From assembly GCF_000718165.1 (NCBI RefSeq), contig NZ_JOEY01000060.1, forward strand, positions 26,989-90,988: a stretch of 64,000 nt of DNA, given 5' to 3'. The DNA is from Streptomyces fulvoviolaceus (GTDB taxonomy: Bacteria > Actinomycetota > Actinomycetes > Streptomycetales > Streptomycetaceae). The notes beneath the pieces are model-generated. The model searched no databases and had not been told where the DNA came from. It worked only from the letters and a program-made list of their open reading frames with translations. This document shows, in pieces, positions 25,504 through 32,696 of this stretch. Made by a program: the position numbers and the translations under genes. The first letter of the stretch is position 1. Each line of letters opens with the position of its first letter.

Positions 25504-26485
25504 GACCGAGGGTGCGTACGACAGCGACCTGCTGATCGTCGGCGCCGGGCCGGTCGGTCTCTACGCGGCCTACTACGCCGGGTTCCGCGGCATGTCGGTC
25601 ACGCTGATCGACGCCCTCGACCAGCCCGGTGGCCAGTTGGCGGCGCTGTATCCGGAGAAGAAGGTCTACGACGTCGCCGGATTCCCCGCCGTGAAGGCGC
25701 AGGACCTCGTCGACGCCCTGGTCGAGCAGGCATCGCAGGCAAAGCCCAGGTACCTGCTCGGCCACACCGCGCAGACCCTTGAGGACACCGCGCACGGCAT
25801 CGCCGTCACCACCCACCGGGGCACGGTGGTCACGGCGAAGGCCGTGCTGGTCACCGGCGGAATCGGCAGTTTCACGCCGCGCCCGCTGCCTGCGGGCTCC
25901 GAGTACGAGGACCGCGGCCTGCGCTACTTCGTGCCGAAGCCGGCCGAACTCACCGGCGCCGACGTGGTGATCGTAGGCGGCGGGGACTCCGCGGTGGACT
26001 GGGCGCTGGCGCTCGAACCCCTCGCCCGCACCGTCTCGCTCGTCCACCGCCGGCCCCGCTTCCGCGCGCACGAACACAGTGTGGCGCTGCTGCGCGCCTC
26101 GTCCGTGCGGCTGTACACCCCGCACGAGGTGCATGGCATCAGCGGCGAACCCCGCGTCGAACAGGTGGAGTTGAGGAGCCTGGAGACCGGGGCGACCGAG
26201 AGTCTGCGGGCGGACGCCGTGGTGGCCGCGCTCGGCTTCGTCGCGAACCTCGGCCCGCTCGCGACGTGGGGGCTCGACATGCGGGGCCGGCACATCGTGG
26301 TCGACCGCAGGATGCGCACGAGCCGGCCGGGCGTGTACGCAGCGGGCGACATCGCCGACTACGACGGCAAGGTCGCGCTGATCGCGGTCGGTTTCGGCGA
26401 GGCCGCACTCGCGGTGAACAATCTCGCCCCCCTGGTCGACCCCACGCTGGGCGCGGTGCCGGGACACTCCAGCGACGGCCTGTGA
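25493..26485 (+). CDS. Ferredoxin-NADP reductase, thioredoxin-reductase-like
   Basis: The 330-residue flavoprotein has an FAD motif ([18 protein letters not shown]), an NADP motif ([14 protein letters not shown]) and a C-terminal FAD motif ([14 protein letters not shown]). It lacks the redox-active CxxC of thioredoxin reductase. This is the FNR type found in Bacillus, Thermus and actinomycetes. The GTG start, after a GGGGGAAAGG ribosome site, overlaps the ferredoxin gene by 11 bp; a longer in-frame start exists about 66 bp upstream. It probably exchanges electrons between NADP(H) and the neighbouring ferredoxin. Confidence 0.9.
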   Translation: MRAETEGAYDSDLLIVGAGPVGLYAAYYAGFRGMSVTLIDALDQPGGQLAALYPEKKVYDVAGFPAVKAQDLVDALVEQASQAKPRYLLGHTAQTLEDTAHGIAVTTHRGTVVTAKAVLVTGGIGSFTPRPLPAGSEYEDRGLRYFVPKPAELTGADVVIVGGGDSAVDWALALEPLARTVSLVHRRPRFRAHEHSVALLRASSVRLYTPHEVHGISGEPRVEQVELRSLETGATESLRADAVVAALGFVANLGPLATWGLDMRGRHIVVDRRMRTSRPGVYAAGDIADYDGKVALIAVGFGEAALAVNNLAPLVDPTLGAVPGHSSDGL

Positions 26486-26494
26486 CGCAGGGTC

Positions 26495-27454
26495 CTACGC
26501 CCGGGCCCGCGAGCGGTAGACGGTGGGCGAGGTGCCGTAGGCCTCGCGGAACGCGCGGCTGAACACGGCGAGGTCGGTGAACCCCCAGCGGACGCAGATC
26601 TCGGTGAGGGTGGCGTCGCCTCCCCGGAGCGTCAGCAGGTCACGTCGGCACCGCTCCAGCCGCTGACGCCGGATCACTTGGGACACCGTCTGTCCCCGGC
26701 GGGCGAACATGCGCTGGAGCTGGCGCGTCGACACGAAGTGCGCCTGCGCGACGCGTTCCGGGGACAGGTCCGGATCACCGAGATGCTCGTCGATGTAGGT
26801 GTCGATCTGCCGCAACAGGCCCGCGTGGCGATCAGTGTCGGCACCGAGGCCGTGCGCCTCTGTCGCGATGGTCGCCACCAGATCGCCGATCTCGTCTGCG
26901 ATCCGGGTGGCGCCGCCCTCACTGACGGCCGGCTTCTCGACGAGCAGGTCCGTCAGCATCCTGCTCAGCACGCCGGTGATGCCGCTGGCGCCGTCCAGGG
27001 TCCGGCAGGTGAGCGAGGCCGACTCGCTGTCGCTGAGCTTGATCGTGTCGCGGGGCCAGGTGAAGACGGCGAGGTCCCAGTGGGGAGAGGCGGCATCCGA
27101 ACGCAGCCACCAGTGAAAGGGGCGATCTGTCTCGTAAACGACGAAGTCGCCGGGGCGAAGGGTCGCTTCGTGCCCGTCCTGCGCGGCGCGTGCCTCACCC
27201 CGGCGGACCAGGCAGACCTGGAAGTAGCGCTCGCCGTCGCGCCGCAGCAGTTGCTGCGTGCGGATGACGTCCTGGTCCACGGAGCGGACTCCCGACACCC
27301 TCAGGTGGCCGAGGAAGCCGCTGCGCACGGCACCGTCGAACATGCCGCAGTCCCGTTCGACGTCCACGTCGAGGCTGACGAAATGGTCCCGAAGGAGGTC
27401 CCGCCAGCTCTCCCGCCGACTGGTGATCGTCTCGCTCAACCCCGCCCCTGTCAT
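26495..27454 (-). CDS. AraC-family transcriptional regulator
   Basis: The 319-residue protein has an N-terminal cupin-like sensing domain (residues about 40-200, with LRPGDFVVYETDRPFHW) and a C-terminal double helix-turn-helix of the AraC type (AQAHFVSTRQLQRMFARRG, then EICVRWGFTDLAVFSRAFRE). The arrangement resembles FeaR/NphR-type activators. It converges on the FNR gene with a 9-bp gap and diverges from moaE, so it could activate either the molybdoenzyme or the moa genes. The effector is unknown. Confidence 0.9.
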   Translation of the reverse strand: MTGAGLSETITSRRESWRDLLRDHFVSLDVDVERDCGMFDGAVRSGFLGHLRVSGVRSVDQDVIRTQQLLRRDGERYFQVCLVRRGEARAAQDGHEATLRPGDFVVYETDRPFHWWLRSDAASPHWDLAVFTWPRDTIKLSDSESASLTCRTLDGASGITGVLSRMLTDLLVEKPAVSEGGATRIADEIGDLVATIATEAHGLGADTDRHAGLLRQIDTYIDEHLGDPDLSPERVAQAHFVSTRQLQRMFARRGQTVSQVIRRQRLERCRRDLLTLRGGDATLTEICVRWGFTDLAVFSRAFREAYGTSPTVYRSRARA

Positions 27455-27655
27455 GACCGTACCTCGCTCGAATCCCGTGCCCACCCGGCGTTGGAGGAGT
27501 GCTCGTTCGCGCATTCTTGGGCCATCTCCATAGGCGGATCGTTGTCGCCATGTAAAAAGCCGGAAAACTCCGATTCCGCGGTGCATTCCGTCGCCGCCGG
27601 TCAAATGCCTGTCGCGAAGGCCCCTGTGGTCGCGGGCCCAGGCCCGTGAGGATGA

Positions 27656-28258
27656 ATGCCAGTGCCGAAGATCCAGAATCCGAGGGAACGCATCGTGATT
27701 GCCACCGTGAATGATCAGATCCGCTGTCCGGAAGAACCGGAGGAACGGGGCGAGGACGTCCGAGTGGGCCTCACCCGCGACCGCGTCCCGGTTGCCGAGG
27801 CGATCGAGTGGGTGACCGTGCCGTACTGCGGCGCGGTTGTCACGTTCACCGGCATGGTGCGCGACAGCAACGACGACTTGGCGGGTCGCCGTACCGGGAT
27901 CATCGGGATCGACTACGAGGCGTACGACCGGCACGTCGAACCGCGACTTCGCCAGATCGCCCGCGCCGCCCACGACCGGTGGCCCGCCCTCGGGCGCGTG
28001 GCGTTGTTCCACCGCATCGGGCCGGTGCCGGTCACCGAGGCGAGCGTCCTGGTCGTGGTGTCCGCACCCCACCGCAGCGAGGCGTTCACGGCCGCCCGCT
28101 TCTGCATCGACGTGCTCAAGACGTCCGTTCCGGTGTGGAAGCGTGAACACAGCGGGGACGGCATGAACGGCTGGGTGGCGACCGGGAACCAGATCGACGA
28201 CGTCACCGCCGCGGCGCACCGCTGGGACCTCACCCGGACCCCGGAAAGTGGGGCGTGA
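27656..28258 (+). CDS. moaE: Molybdopterin synthase catalytic subunit MoaE
   Basis: MoaE, with MoaD, inserts the dithiolene sulfurs into precursor Z to give molybdopterin. Visible motifs are CGAVVTFTGMVRD, YEAYDRHVEPRL, HRIGPVPVTEASVLVVVS, the catalytic-lysine segment CIDVLKTSVPVWKRE and the C-terminal W. An N-terminal extension of about 45 residues precedes the family domain; a GTG at 27695 behind a GAGGGA ribosome site is an equally likely start. It diverges from the AraC gene and its stop overlaps the start of moaA. Confidence 0.93.
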   Translation: MPVPKIQNPRERIVIATVNDQIRCPEEPEERGEDVRVGLTRDRVPVAEAIEWVTVPYCGAVVTFTGMVRDSNDDLAGRRTGIIGIDYEAYDRHVEPRLRQIARAAHDRWPALGRVALFHRIGPVPVTEASVLVVVSAPHRSEAFTAARFCIDVLKTSVPVWKREHSGDGMNGWVATGNQIDDVTAAAHRWDLTRTPESGA

Positions 28259-29271
28259 TGATCCAGCCTCTCGTCGACCGCCGGTACCGTCACCTGCGCG
28301 ACCTGCGGATCTCCGTCACCGACCGGTGCAACCTCCGCTGCCGGTACTGCATGCCGCGCGAGCACTTCGGCCCGGGACACCCCTACCTGGAGCCCGCCGT
28401 CCTGCTGACCTTCGACGAAATCGCGCGCCTGGCTCGGGTGTTCGCCTCCCTCGGCGTGCGCAAGATCCGGCTCACCGGGGGCGAGCCGCTGCTGCGGCGC
28501 GGCGTCGCGGACCTCGTGACGCAGCTCGCCGCGATACCCGGGCTCGATCTCGCGATGACGACCAACGGTCTGCTGCTGCCGGCTATGGCGGAAGGACTCG
28601 CTGAGGCCGGGCTGCGCCGGGTGACGGTGAGCCTGGACTCGCTCGACGACACCGTGTTCCGGGCCATCGCCGACACGGCGGTTCCGGTGCGCCGGGTCCT
28701 CGACGGGATCGACGCAGCGGCACGCGCCGGCCTGACTCCCGTCAAGGTGAACATGGTGGTGAAGCGGGGAGTCAACGACGGGTGCGTGCTGCCGATGGTC
28801 GAGCGGTTCCGGGGCAGCGGCCACATCGTCCGCTTCATCGAGTACATGGACGTGGGGGCCACAAACGAATGGCAGCTCGGTGAGGTGCTGCCCGCCGCCG
28901 AGATCGTGCGCCTGATCGACGACCGTCACCCGCTCGAACCGCTCGGCGCGACCGCCGCCGGCGAGGTGGCCACCCGCTACCGCTACAGGGACGGCGCCGG
29001 GGAGATCGGTGTCATCGGCTCGGTGACGCGGCCGTTCTGCGGGGACTGCACGCGAGCCCGGTTGTCAGCCGACGGAAAGGTGCACACGTGCCTGTTCTCC
29101 TCCGGCGGGACCGACCTGCGGGCATTGCTGCGAGCAGGCGCCTCCGACGAGGAACTGCACTCGGCCGTCCGCGCACTCTGGGGCGCCCGGGAGGACCGCT
29201 ATTCGGAGTTGCGCGGGCGCCGCACACGATCGAGCAGCGATCGGGTGGAGATGTCCTACATCGGCGGATGA
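28258..29271 (+). CDS. moaA: GTP 3',8-cyclase MoaA (radical SAM)
   Basis: The 337-residue enzyme starts molybdenum cofactor synthesis by cyclising GTP with a 5'-deoxyadenosyl radical. The SAM cluster motif is CNLRCRYC (Cys24, 28, 31), LTGGEPLLRR follows, and the C-terminal substrate-binding cluster is FCGDCTRAR...HTCLF. The last residues are the conserved GG. A GTG one codon upstream overlaps the moaE stop. MoaC, its usual partner, is not encoded in this window and must be elsewhere. Confidence 0.96.
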   Translation: MIQPLVDRRYRHLRDLRISVTDRCNLRCRYCMPREHFGPGHPYLEPAVLLTFDEIARLARVFASLGVRKIRLTGGEPLLRRGVADLVTQLAAIPGLDLAMTTNGLLLPAMAEGLAEAGLRRVTVSLDSLDDTVFRAIADTAVPVRRVLDGIDAAARAGLTPVKVNMVVKRGVNDGCVLPMVERFRGSGHIVRFIEYMDVGATNEWQLGEVLPAAEIVRLIDDRHPLEPLGATAAGEVATRYRYRDGAGEIGVIGSVTRPFCGDCTRARLSADGKVHTCLFSSGGTDLRALLRAGASDEELHSAVRALWGAREDRYSELRGRRTRSSSDRVEMSYIGG

Positions 29272-29296
29272 CCTGGACCGAAAGGTGGATCGGCTC

Positions 29297-29542
29297 ATGC
29301 CCACCATGCTTCTGTTCGCGACCGCGCGGGATGCGGCAGGCCGAGCGTGCGACATGATCCCCGGCAGCACACTCGGCGAGGTGCTCGACGAGGCACTACG
29401 GCGCTACGGCGCCGAGTTCGCCCAAGTGCTGGCGAACTCCCGGGTGTGGCTCAACGGAGAGATGTTGTACGACGACATGCGCGGCGCACCGTGCGAGGCA
29501 GACGACGAGATCGCCGTGCTGCCACCGATCAGCGGCGGATGA
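29297..29542 (+). CDS. moaD: Molybdopterin synthase sulfur carrier subunit MoaD
   Basis: This 81-residue ubiquitin-fold protein ends in the essential double glycine (ISGG) that is adenylated and thiocarboxylated before sulfur transfer to MoaE-bound precursor Z. ATARDAAGRA near the N-terminus and VLPPISGG at the end are typical. An in-frame GTG 12 bp upstream is an alternative start. It lies 25 bp downstream of moaA. Confidence 0.93.
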   Translation: MPTMLLFATARDAAGRACDMIPGSTLGEVLDEALRRYGAEFAQVLANSRVWLNGEMLYDDMRGAPCEADDEIAVLPPISGG

Positions 29543-29581
29543 TCAGCGCCGCGTCTCCCGAAACGAGGACAGGTACCTGCA

Positions 29582-30070
29582 GTGAGCAGCGCCATGGGCA
29601 CCCCGACCTGTGAAACCACCGTTCAGAATCGCGTTGCAGAGGTAATGGTCACTTGCCCCAAAACCTTGGAGCCGGACTCAAGGGTGGAAGACCTCCGATC
29701 CCTTTTCGACGACGACCACGTCCACATGGCCCTTGTCGTCGCCGCCGACGGACGGCTCATCACGACAATCGAGCGACCCGACATCCACGAAGCCGCCTCG
29801 CATTCCGCGGCAGTCACAGAGTTCGGGACTCTCGTCGGCAGAACGGTGCCGGCGTCGTACCCGCTCGATGCCGCGACATCAGCGATGAAAAATAAGGCGC
29901 GACGCCGGTTGGCGGTGGTCGATGATTTCGGTCGACTACTGGGGCTGCTCTGCCTGAAGCGAGACGGAAACGGCTACTGCTCGAACGAGGGGATCCGCGC
30001 CCGTGCCCACAGCGCCGGAGTCCACCCACCGCAGGTGGTCGCCGTGAGCGACCCAGGCCCTGGCACGTGA
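29582..30070 (+). CDS. CBS-domain pair protein
   Basis: The 162-residue protein holds two CBS motifs, about residues 17-75 (VAEVMVTCPKTLEPDSRVED, HMALVVAADGRL) and 85-135 (VPASYPLDAATSAMKNKARR, AVVDDFGRLLGLL). Paired CBS domains bind adenine nucleotides and sense energy state. The GTG start lacks a strong ribosome site. It is the last gene before the downstream direct repeat and follows moaD by 39 bp, so it may be part of the moa transcript. The role is unknown. Confidence 0.78.
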   Translation: MSSAMGTPTCETTVQNRVAEVMVTCPKTLEPDSRVEDLRSLFDDDHVHMALVVAADGRLITTIERPDIHEAASHSAAVTEFGTLVGRTVPASYPLDAATSAMKNKARRRLAVVDDFGRLLGLLCLKRDGNGYCSNEGIRARAHSAGVHPPQVVAVSDPGPGT

Positions 30071-30164
30071 AGCCGAAGGACGTAGGCGATCGCACTCAGG
30101 CACAGCGCCGCATCGGCCGCGACCCACGGTTCGGCCAACTCCTTGCCCTCTCCGTCGCACGCAC

Positions 30165-30480
30165 CTAGCCTGACTTTGTGCCGCCAATAAACAAAACCCG
30201 AACGCACAACGCCGTGCCGGGCAACACCCTCACCCAACTCCGCATCGCGCTGACCACCTTCTTCGCCCTCGACGGCTTCATCTTCGCCGACTGGGTCGTC
30301 CGCATCCCCGCCATCAAGGAACAGACAGGCGCCTCCGCCACCACCCTGGGCCTCGCCCTCCTCGGCGTCTCCGCCGGCGCTGTCATCACGATGATGCTCA
30401 CCGGCCGCCTCTGCCGCCGCTACGGCAACCACCAGGTCACCGTCGCCTGCGCCGTCCTCCTCTCCCTCAGCATCGCCCTG
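30165..30480 (+). repeat. Direct repeat copy 2 (5' part of an MFS gene)
   Basis: Same-orientation partner of 22578-22893. The final 99 bp (30382-30480) are identical to 22795-22893, after a stretch of about 87% identity. Such a sharp step in similarity suggests recent recombination or gene conversion in the 3' part of the repeat. Confidence 0.85.
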
Positions 30481-31206
30481 GGCGCCGGGCTCGGCGGCCT
30501 TGTCGCCGGGACGCTGTCTCCCACGCAACACCTGCTCGGCCTCGCCGGGATCGGCCTGCTCGTCACCGCCCTCGCGTGCCGTAGCCTGCTGCGCCTCCAG
30601 CCTCCGGCTCCGCCGGAGAGCGCACCTCGGGACAAGCCCGCACAGCACCGGCTGAGCCCCCGTACCCGCGGTCTCGTGATCACCTTCGGGCTGATCGCCC
30701 TGTGCACCGCCTACGGCGAGGGAGCTCTGGCCGACTGGGGCGCGCTGCACCTGGAACAGGACCTGCACGCCACACCGGGCGTCGCGGCCGTCGGCTACTC
30801 CTGTTTCGCGCTCGCCATGACCATCGGCCGACTGACCGGCACCCAGCTGCTCGAACGCCTGGGCCAGACCCGCACGTTGGTGGTCGGCGGCACGACCGCC
30901 GCGCTCGGCATGCTGCTCGCCGCGCTCGCGCCCGCCCTGTGGGTCGCCCTCCTCGGCTTCGTCATCACCGGGCTCGGTCTCGCCAACCTGTTCCCCGTCG
31001 CCGTCGAACGCGCCGGCGCCCTGGCCGGCCCCGACGGAGTCGCGATCGCGTCCACGCTCGGCTACGGCGGCATGCTCCTGGGGCCACCCGCCATCGGGTT
31101 CATGGCGGACTGGTTCTCCCTTCCCACCGCCCTCACCAGCGTGGCGGCACTGGCTGCGGCGGCCGTGGCCATCGCGTTCACCACGCGACGTGCGGCAGCG
31201 CACTGA
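30178..31206 (+). CDS. MFS transporter with apparent internal deletion of segments 4-5
   Basis: The 342-residue protein resembles the YbjJ-like branch of the MFS (RIPAIKEQTGASATTLGLAL, GRLCRRYGNH). The C-terminal half has six hydrophobic segments, but the N-terminal half has only four before the central loop RLQPPAPPESAPRDKPAQ. After segment 3 the sequence passes directly from SLSIAL to GAGLGGLVAG, where relatives carry about 60 more residues including segments 4-5. The junction coincides with the end of the 99-bp identity to the truncated copy upstream. The frame is kept, but transport activity is doubtful. Confidence 0.75.
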   Translation: MPPINKTRTHNAVPGNTLTQLRIALTTFFALDGFIFADWVVRIPAIKEQTGASATTLGLALLGVSAGAVITMMLTGRLCRRYGNHQVTVACAVLLSLSIALGAGLGGLVAGTLSPTQHLLGLAGIGLLVTALACRSLLRLQPPAPPESAPRDKPAQHRLSPRTRGLVITFGLIALCTAYGEGALADWGALHLEQDLHATPGVAAVGYSCFALAMTIGRLTGTQLLERLGQTRTLVVGGTTAALGMLLAALAPALWVALLGFVITGLGLANLFPVAVERAGALAGPDGVAIASTLGYGGMLLGPPAIGFMADWFSLPTALTSVAALAAAAVAIAFTTRRAAAH

Positions 31207-31207
31207 T

Positions 31208-31604
31208 CGCACGTCCCTCCGGTCCGGGACTCCGCTGGGCGGTTCGCAGCGTGTCGACCAGCAACATGGCGATGGTCGTGGGGCCCACCCCGCCGGGGAC
31301 GGGCGTGACGCGACCGCCCGATGCCGTCGAGTTCTTCGGAACGGACGTCGCCGGCCAGGCCCGAGGGCGTCCGACGGATGCCTTTATCGATGACGACGGC
31401 GCCGGGCCTGGCGTGTTGGGGGCCGATGAGCCCGCGGACACCGGTGGTGACCACGACGATGTCGGCGGGCCGGGTGACCGCGGCGAGGTCGGTGGGGAAC
31501 TCGTGGGCCACCGACACTGTCGCCCCGCGCCGCAGCAGCAGGTGCGTCAGGGGCTTGCCGACGAGCTCTCCCCGGCCGACCAGCCCTGTGGGCGTTCTCG
31601 CTAG
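31208..31604 (-). pseudogene. folD: Decayed folD fragment (methylenetetrahydrofolate dehydrogenase/cyclohydrolase)
   Basis: The antisense strand encodes recognisable FolD pieces: TPTGLVGRGELVGKPLTHLL, ADIVVVTTGVRGLIG, PGAVVIDKGI and, in a different frame, GRVTPVPGGVGPTTIAMLL. The N-terminal substrate domain is missing, the segment before GR-ELVGKP is shortened, and a frameshift near 31318 separates the final motif. It starts directly after the LysR stop. It cannot make a working enzyme. Confidence 0.8.
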
Positions 31605-32515
31605 TCGGGCACCCGTTCCAGCGCGGCGGCGACGCCGGCCCTGCCGACGACGTCGATGAGTGCCTGGCCGATCACGGAGACGGGCTCGCGCGCCGGGAGG
31701 ACCAGGCCGATCCGCTCGGTGCGGACCGGGCTGACCAGGGCGACGGCGTGCATGCCCGCGGGGACGCCGAAGACGTGCAGCCAGGCGTGCGGCACGATGC
31801 TCGCCCACTGACCGGCCCTGACCTGTGCGAACAGGGAGGCGATCGAGTCGGTCTCCACGCGCGGGGTCACGGAGACGCCCACCTCCTCGAACACCGCGTC
31901 GAGGACCTGGCGCCCCTGCATCATCGGGTGCAGCAGGCACAGGGGGTACCGGGCCGCCTCCTCCCAGGAGATGTCGGCGGGGGCGGTAGCCGTGGTGGGC
32001 CGCTGGGTCAGGAGTACATAGCGCTCCCGGTACAGCGGGACGAACTTGAAGTCGTGCGCCGCGACGGAGCTGTGGTAGGTCACGGCGGCGTCGAGTTCGT
32101 ACGTCCGGAGTCTGTTCACGATGTCCTCGGCCCGCAGGTCGGCGAAGACCTGGACGGTCGCCAACGGGTTGGCCGTGCAGAACGGCTGGGTCAGCAGCGC
32201 GACCGCCGTGGCCGCCGTCGGGACGGTCCCGATGCGCAGCCGGCCGCTCAACCCCGCGCGCAGCGCCTGGATCTCGCCCTCCATCGCGTCACGGTCGGCG
32301 AGGATGCGCTGGGCCCACAGGACGACCCGCTCGCCCTCCGGTGTGAGTCCGTCGAACCTGCGCCCCCGCTGGACCAAGGGGATGCCGAGCTCTTCCTCCA
32401 GCTTCCGGATGCCCTCGGACAGGGCCGGCTGGGAGACGTAGCAGGCCTGCGCCGCCTTGGCGAAGTGGCGGGCGCGGGCGAGCGCGACGAGGTACTCGAG
32501 TTGACGGAGCAGCAC
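31601..32515 (-). CDS. LysR-family transcriptional regulator
   Basis: The 304-residue regulator has the N-terminal winged helix-turn-helix (LLRQLEYLVALARARHFAKA, CYVSQPALSEGIRKLEEELG) and a C-terminal periplasmic-binding-like effector domain. The GTG giving VLLRQLEYLV is chosen by comparison with relatives; another GTG lies 15 bp upstream. It is divergent from the FdhF/YdeP molybdoenzyme gene, the classical position of a LysR activator relative to its target. A perfect palindrome lies between them. Confidence 0.9.
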   Translation of the reverse strand: MLLRQLEYLVALARARHFAKAAQACYVSQPALSEGIRKLEEELGIPLVQRGRRFDGLTPEGERVVLWAQRILADRDAMEGEIQALRAGLSGRLRIGTVPTAATAVALLTQPFCTANPLATVQVFADLRAEDIVNRLRTYELDAAVTYHSSVAAHDFKFVPLYRERYVLLTQRPTTATAPADISWEEAARYPLCLLHPMMQGRQVLDAVFEEVGVSVTPRVETDSIASLFAQVRAGQWASIVPHAWLHVFGVPAGMHAVALVSPVRTERIGLVLPAREPVSVIGQALIDVVGRAGVAAALERVPD

Positions 32516-32580
32516 TCCCCAATGATCCACCGCGCCGGCTGCCCGGGACCGGTGGCCGCGCCGGCGTGATCGGTGCGGCC

Positions 32581-32592
32581 TATCACGTGATA
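32581..32592. promoter_or_regulatory. Palindrome between LysR and molybdoenzyme genes
   Basis: TATCACGTGATA is a perfect 12-bp palindrome of the T-N-A type used by LysR regulators. It lies 65 bp from the LysR start and about 104 bp from the molybdoenzyme start, and is AT-rich relative to its surroundings. Confidence 0.6.
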
Positions 32593-32696
32593 ACAACTTC
32601 CGCTTTGACCTCGCCCGATGTGCTGACGAAGAGTGAGAGGCGAACGGCCGGCGAGACACGTCCCGCCCGCGTGGGACGGAGAGGGCGTGACGCTCG

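Noticed and set aside
27455..27655. Molybdenum-cofactor riboswitch upstream of moaE
   Set aside because: No convincing extended paired structure or conserved motif could be made out in the 200-bp AraC/moaE gap.
22578..30480. Direct repeats as ends of a composite transposon
   Set aside because: The repeats are transporter coding sequence, no transposase or terminal inverted repeats are visible, and no target-site duplication is evident.
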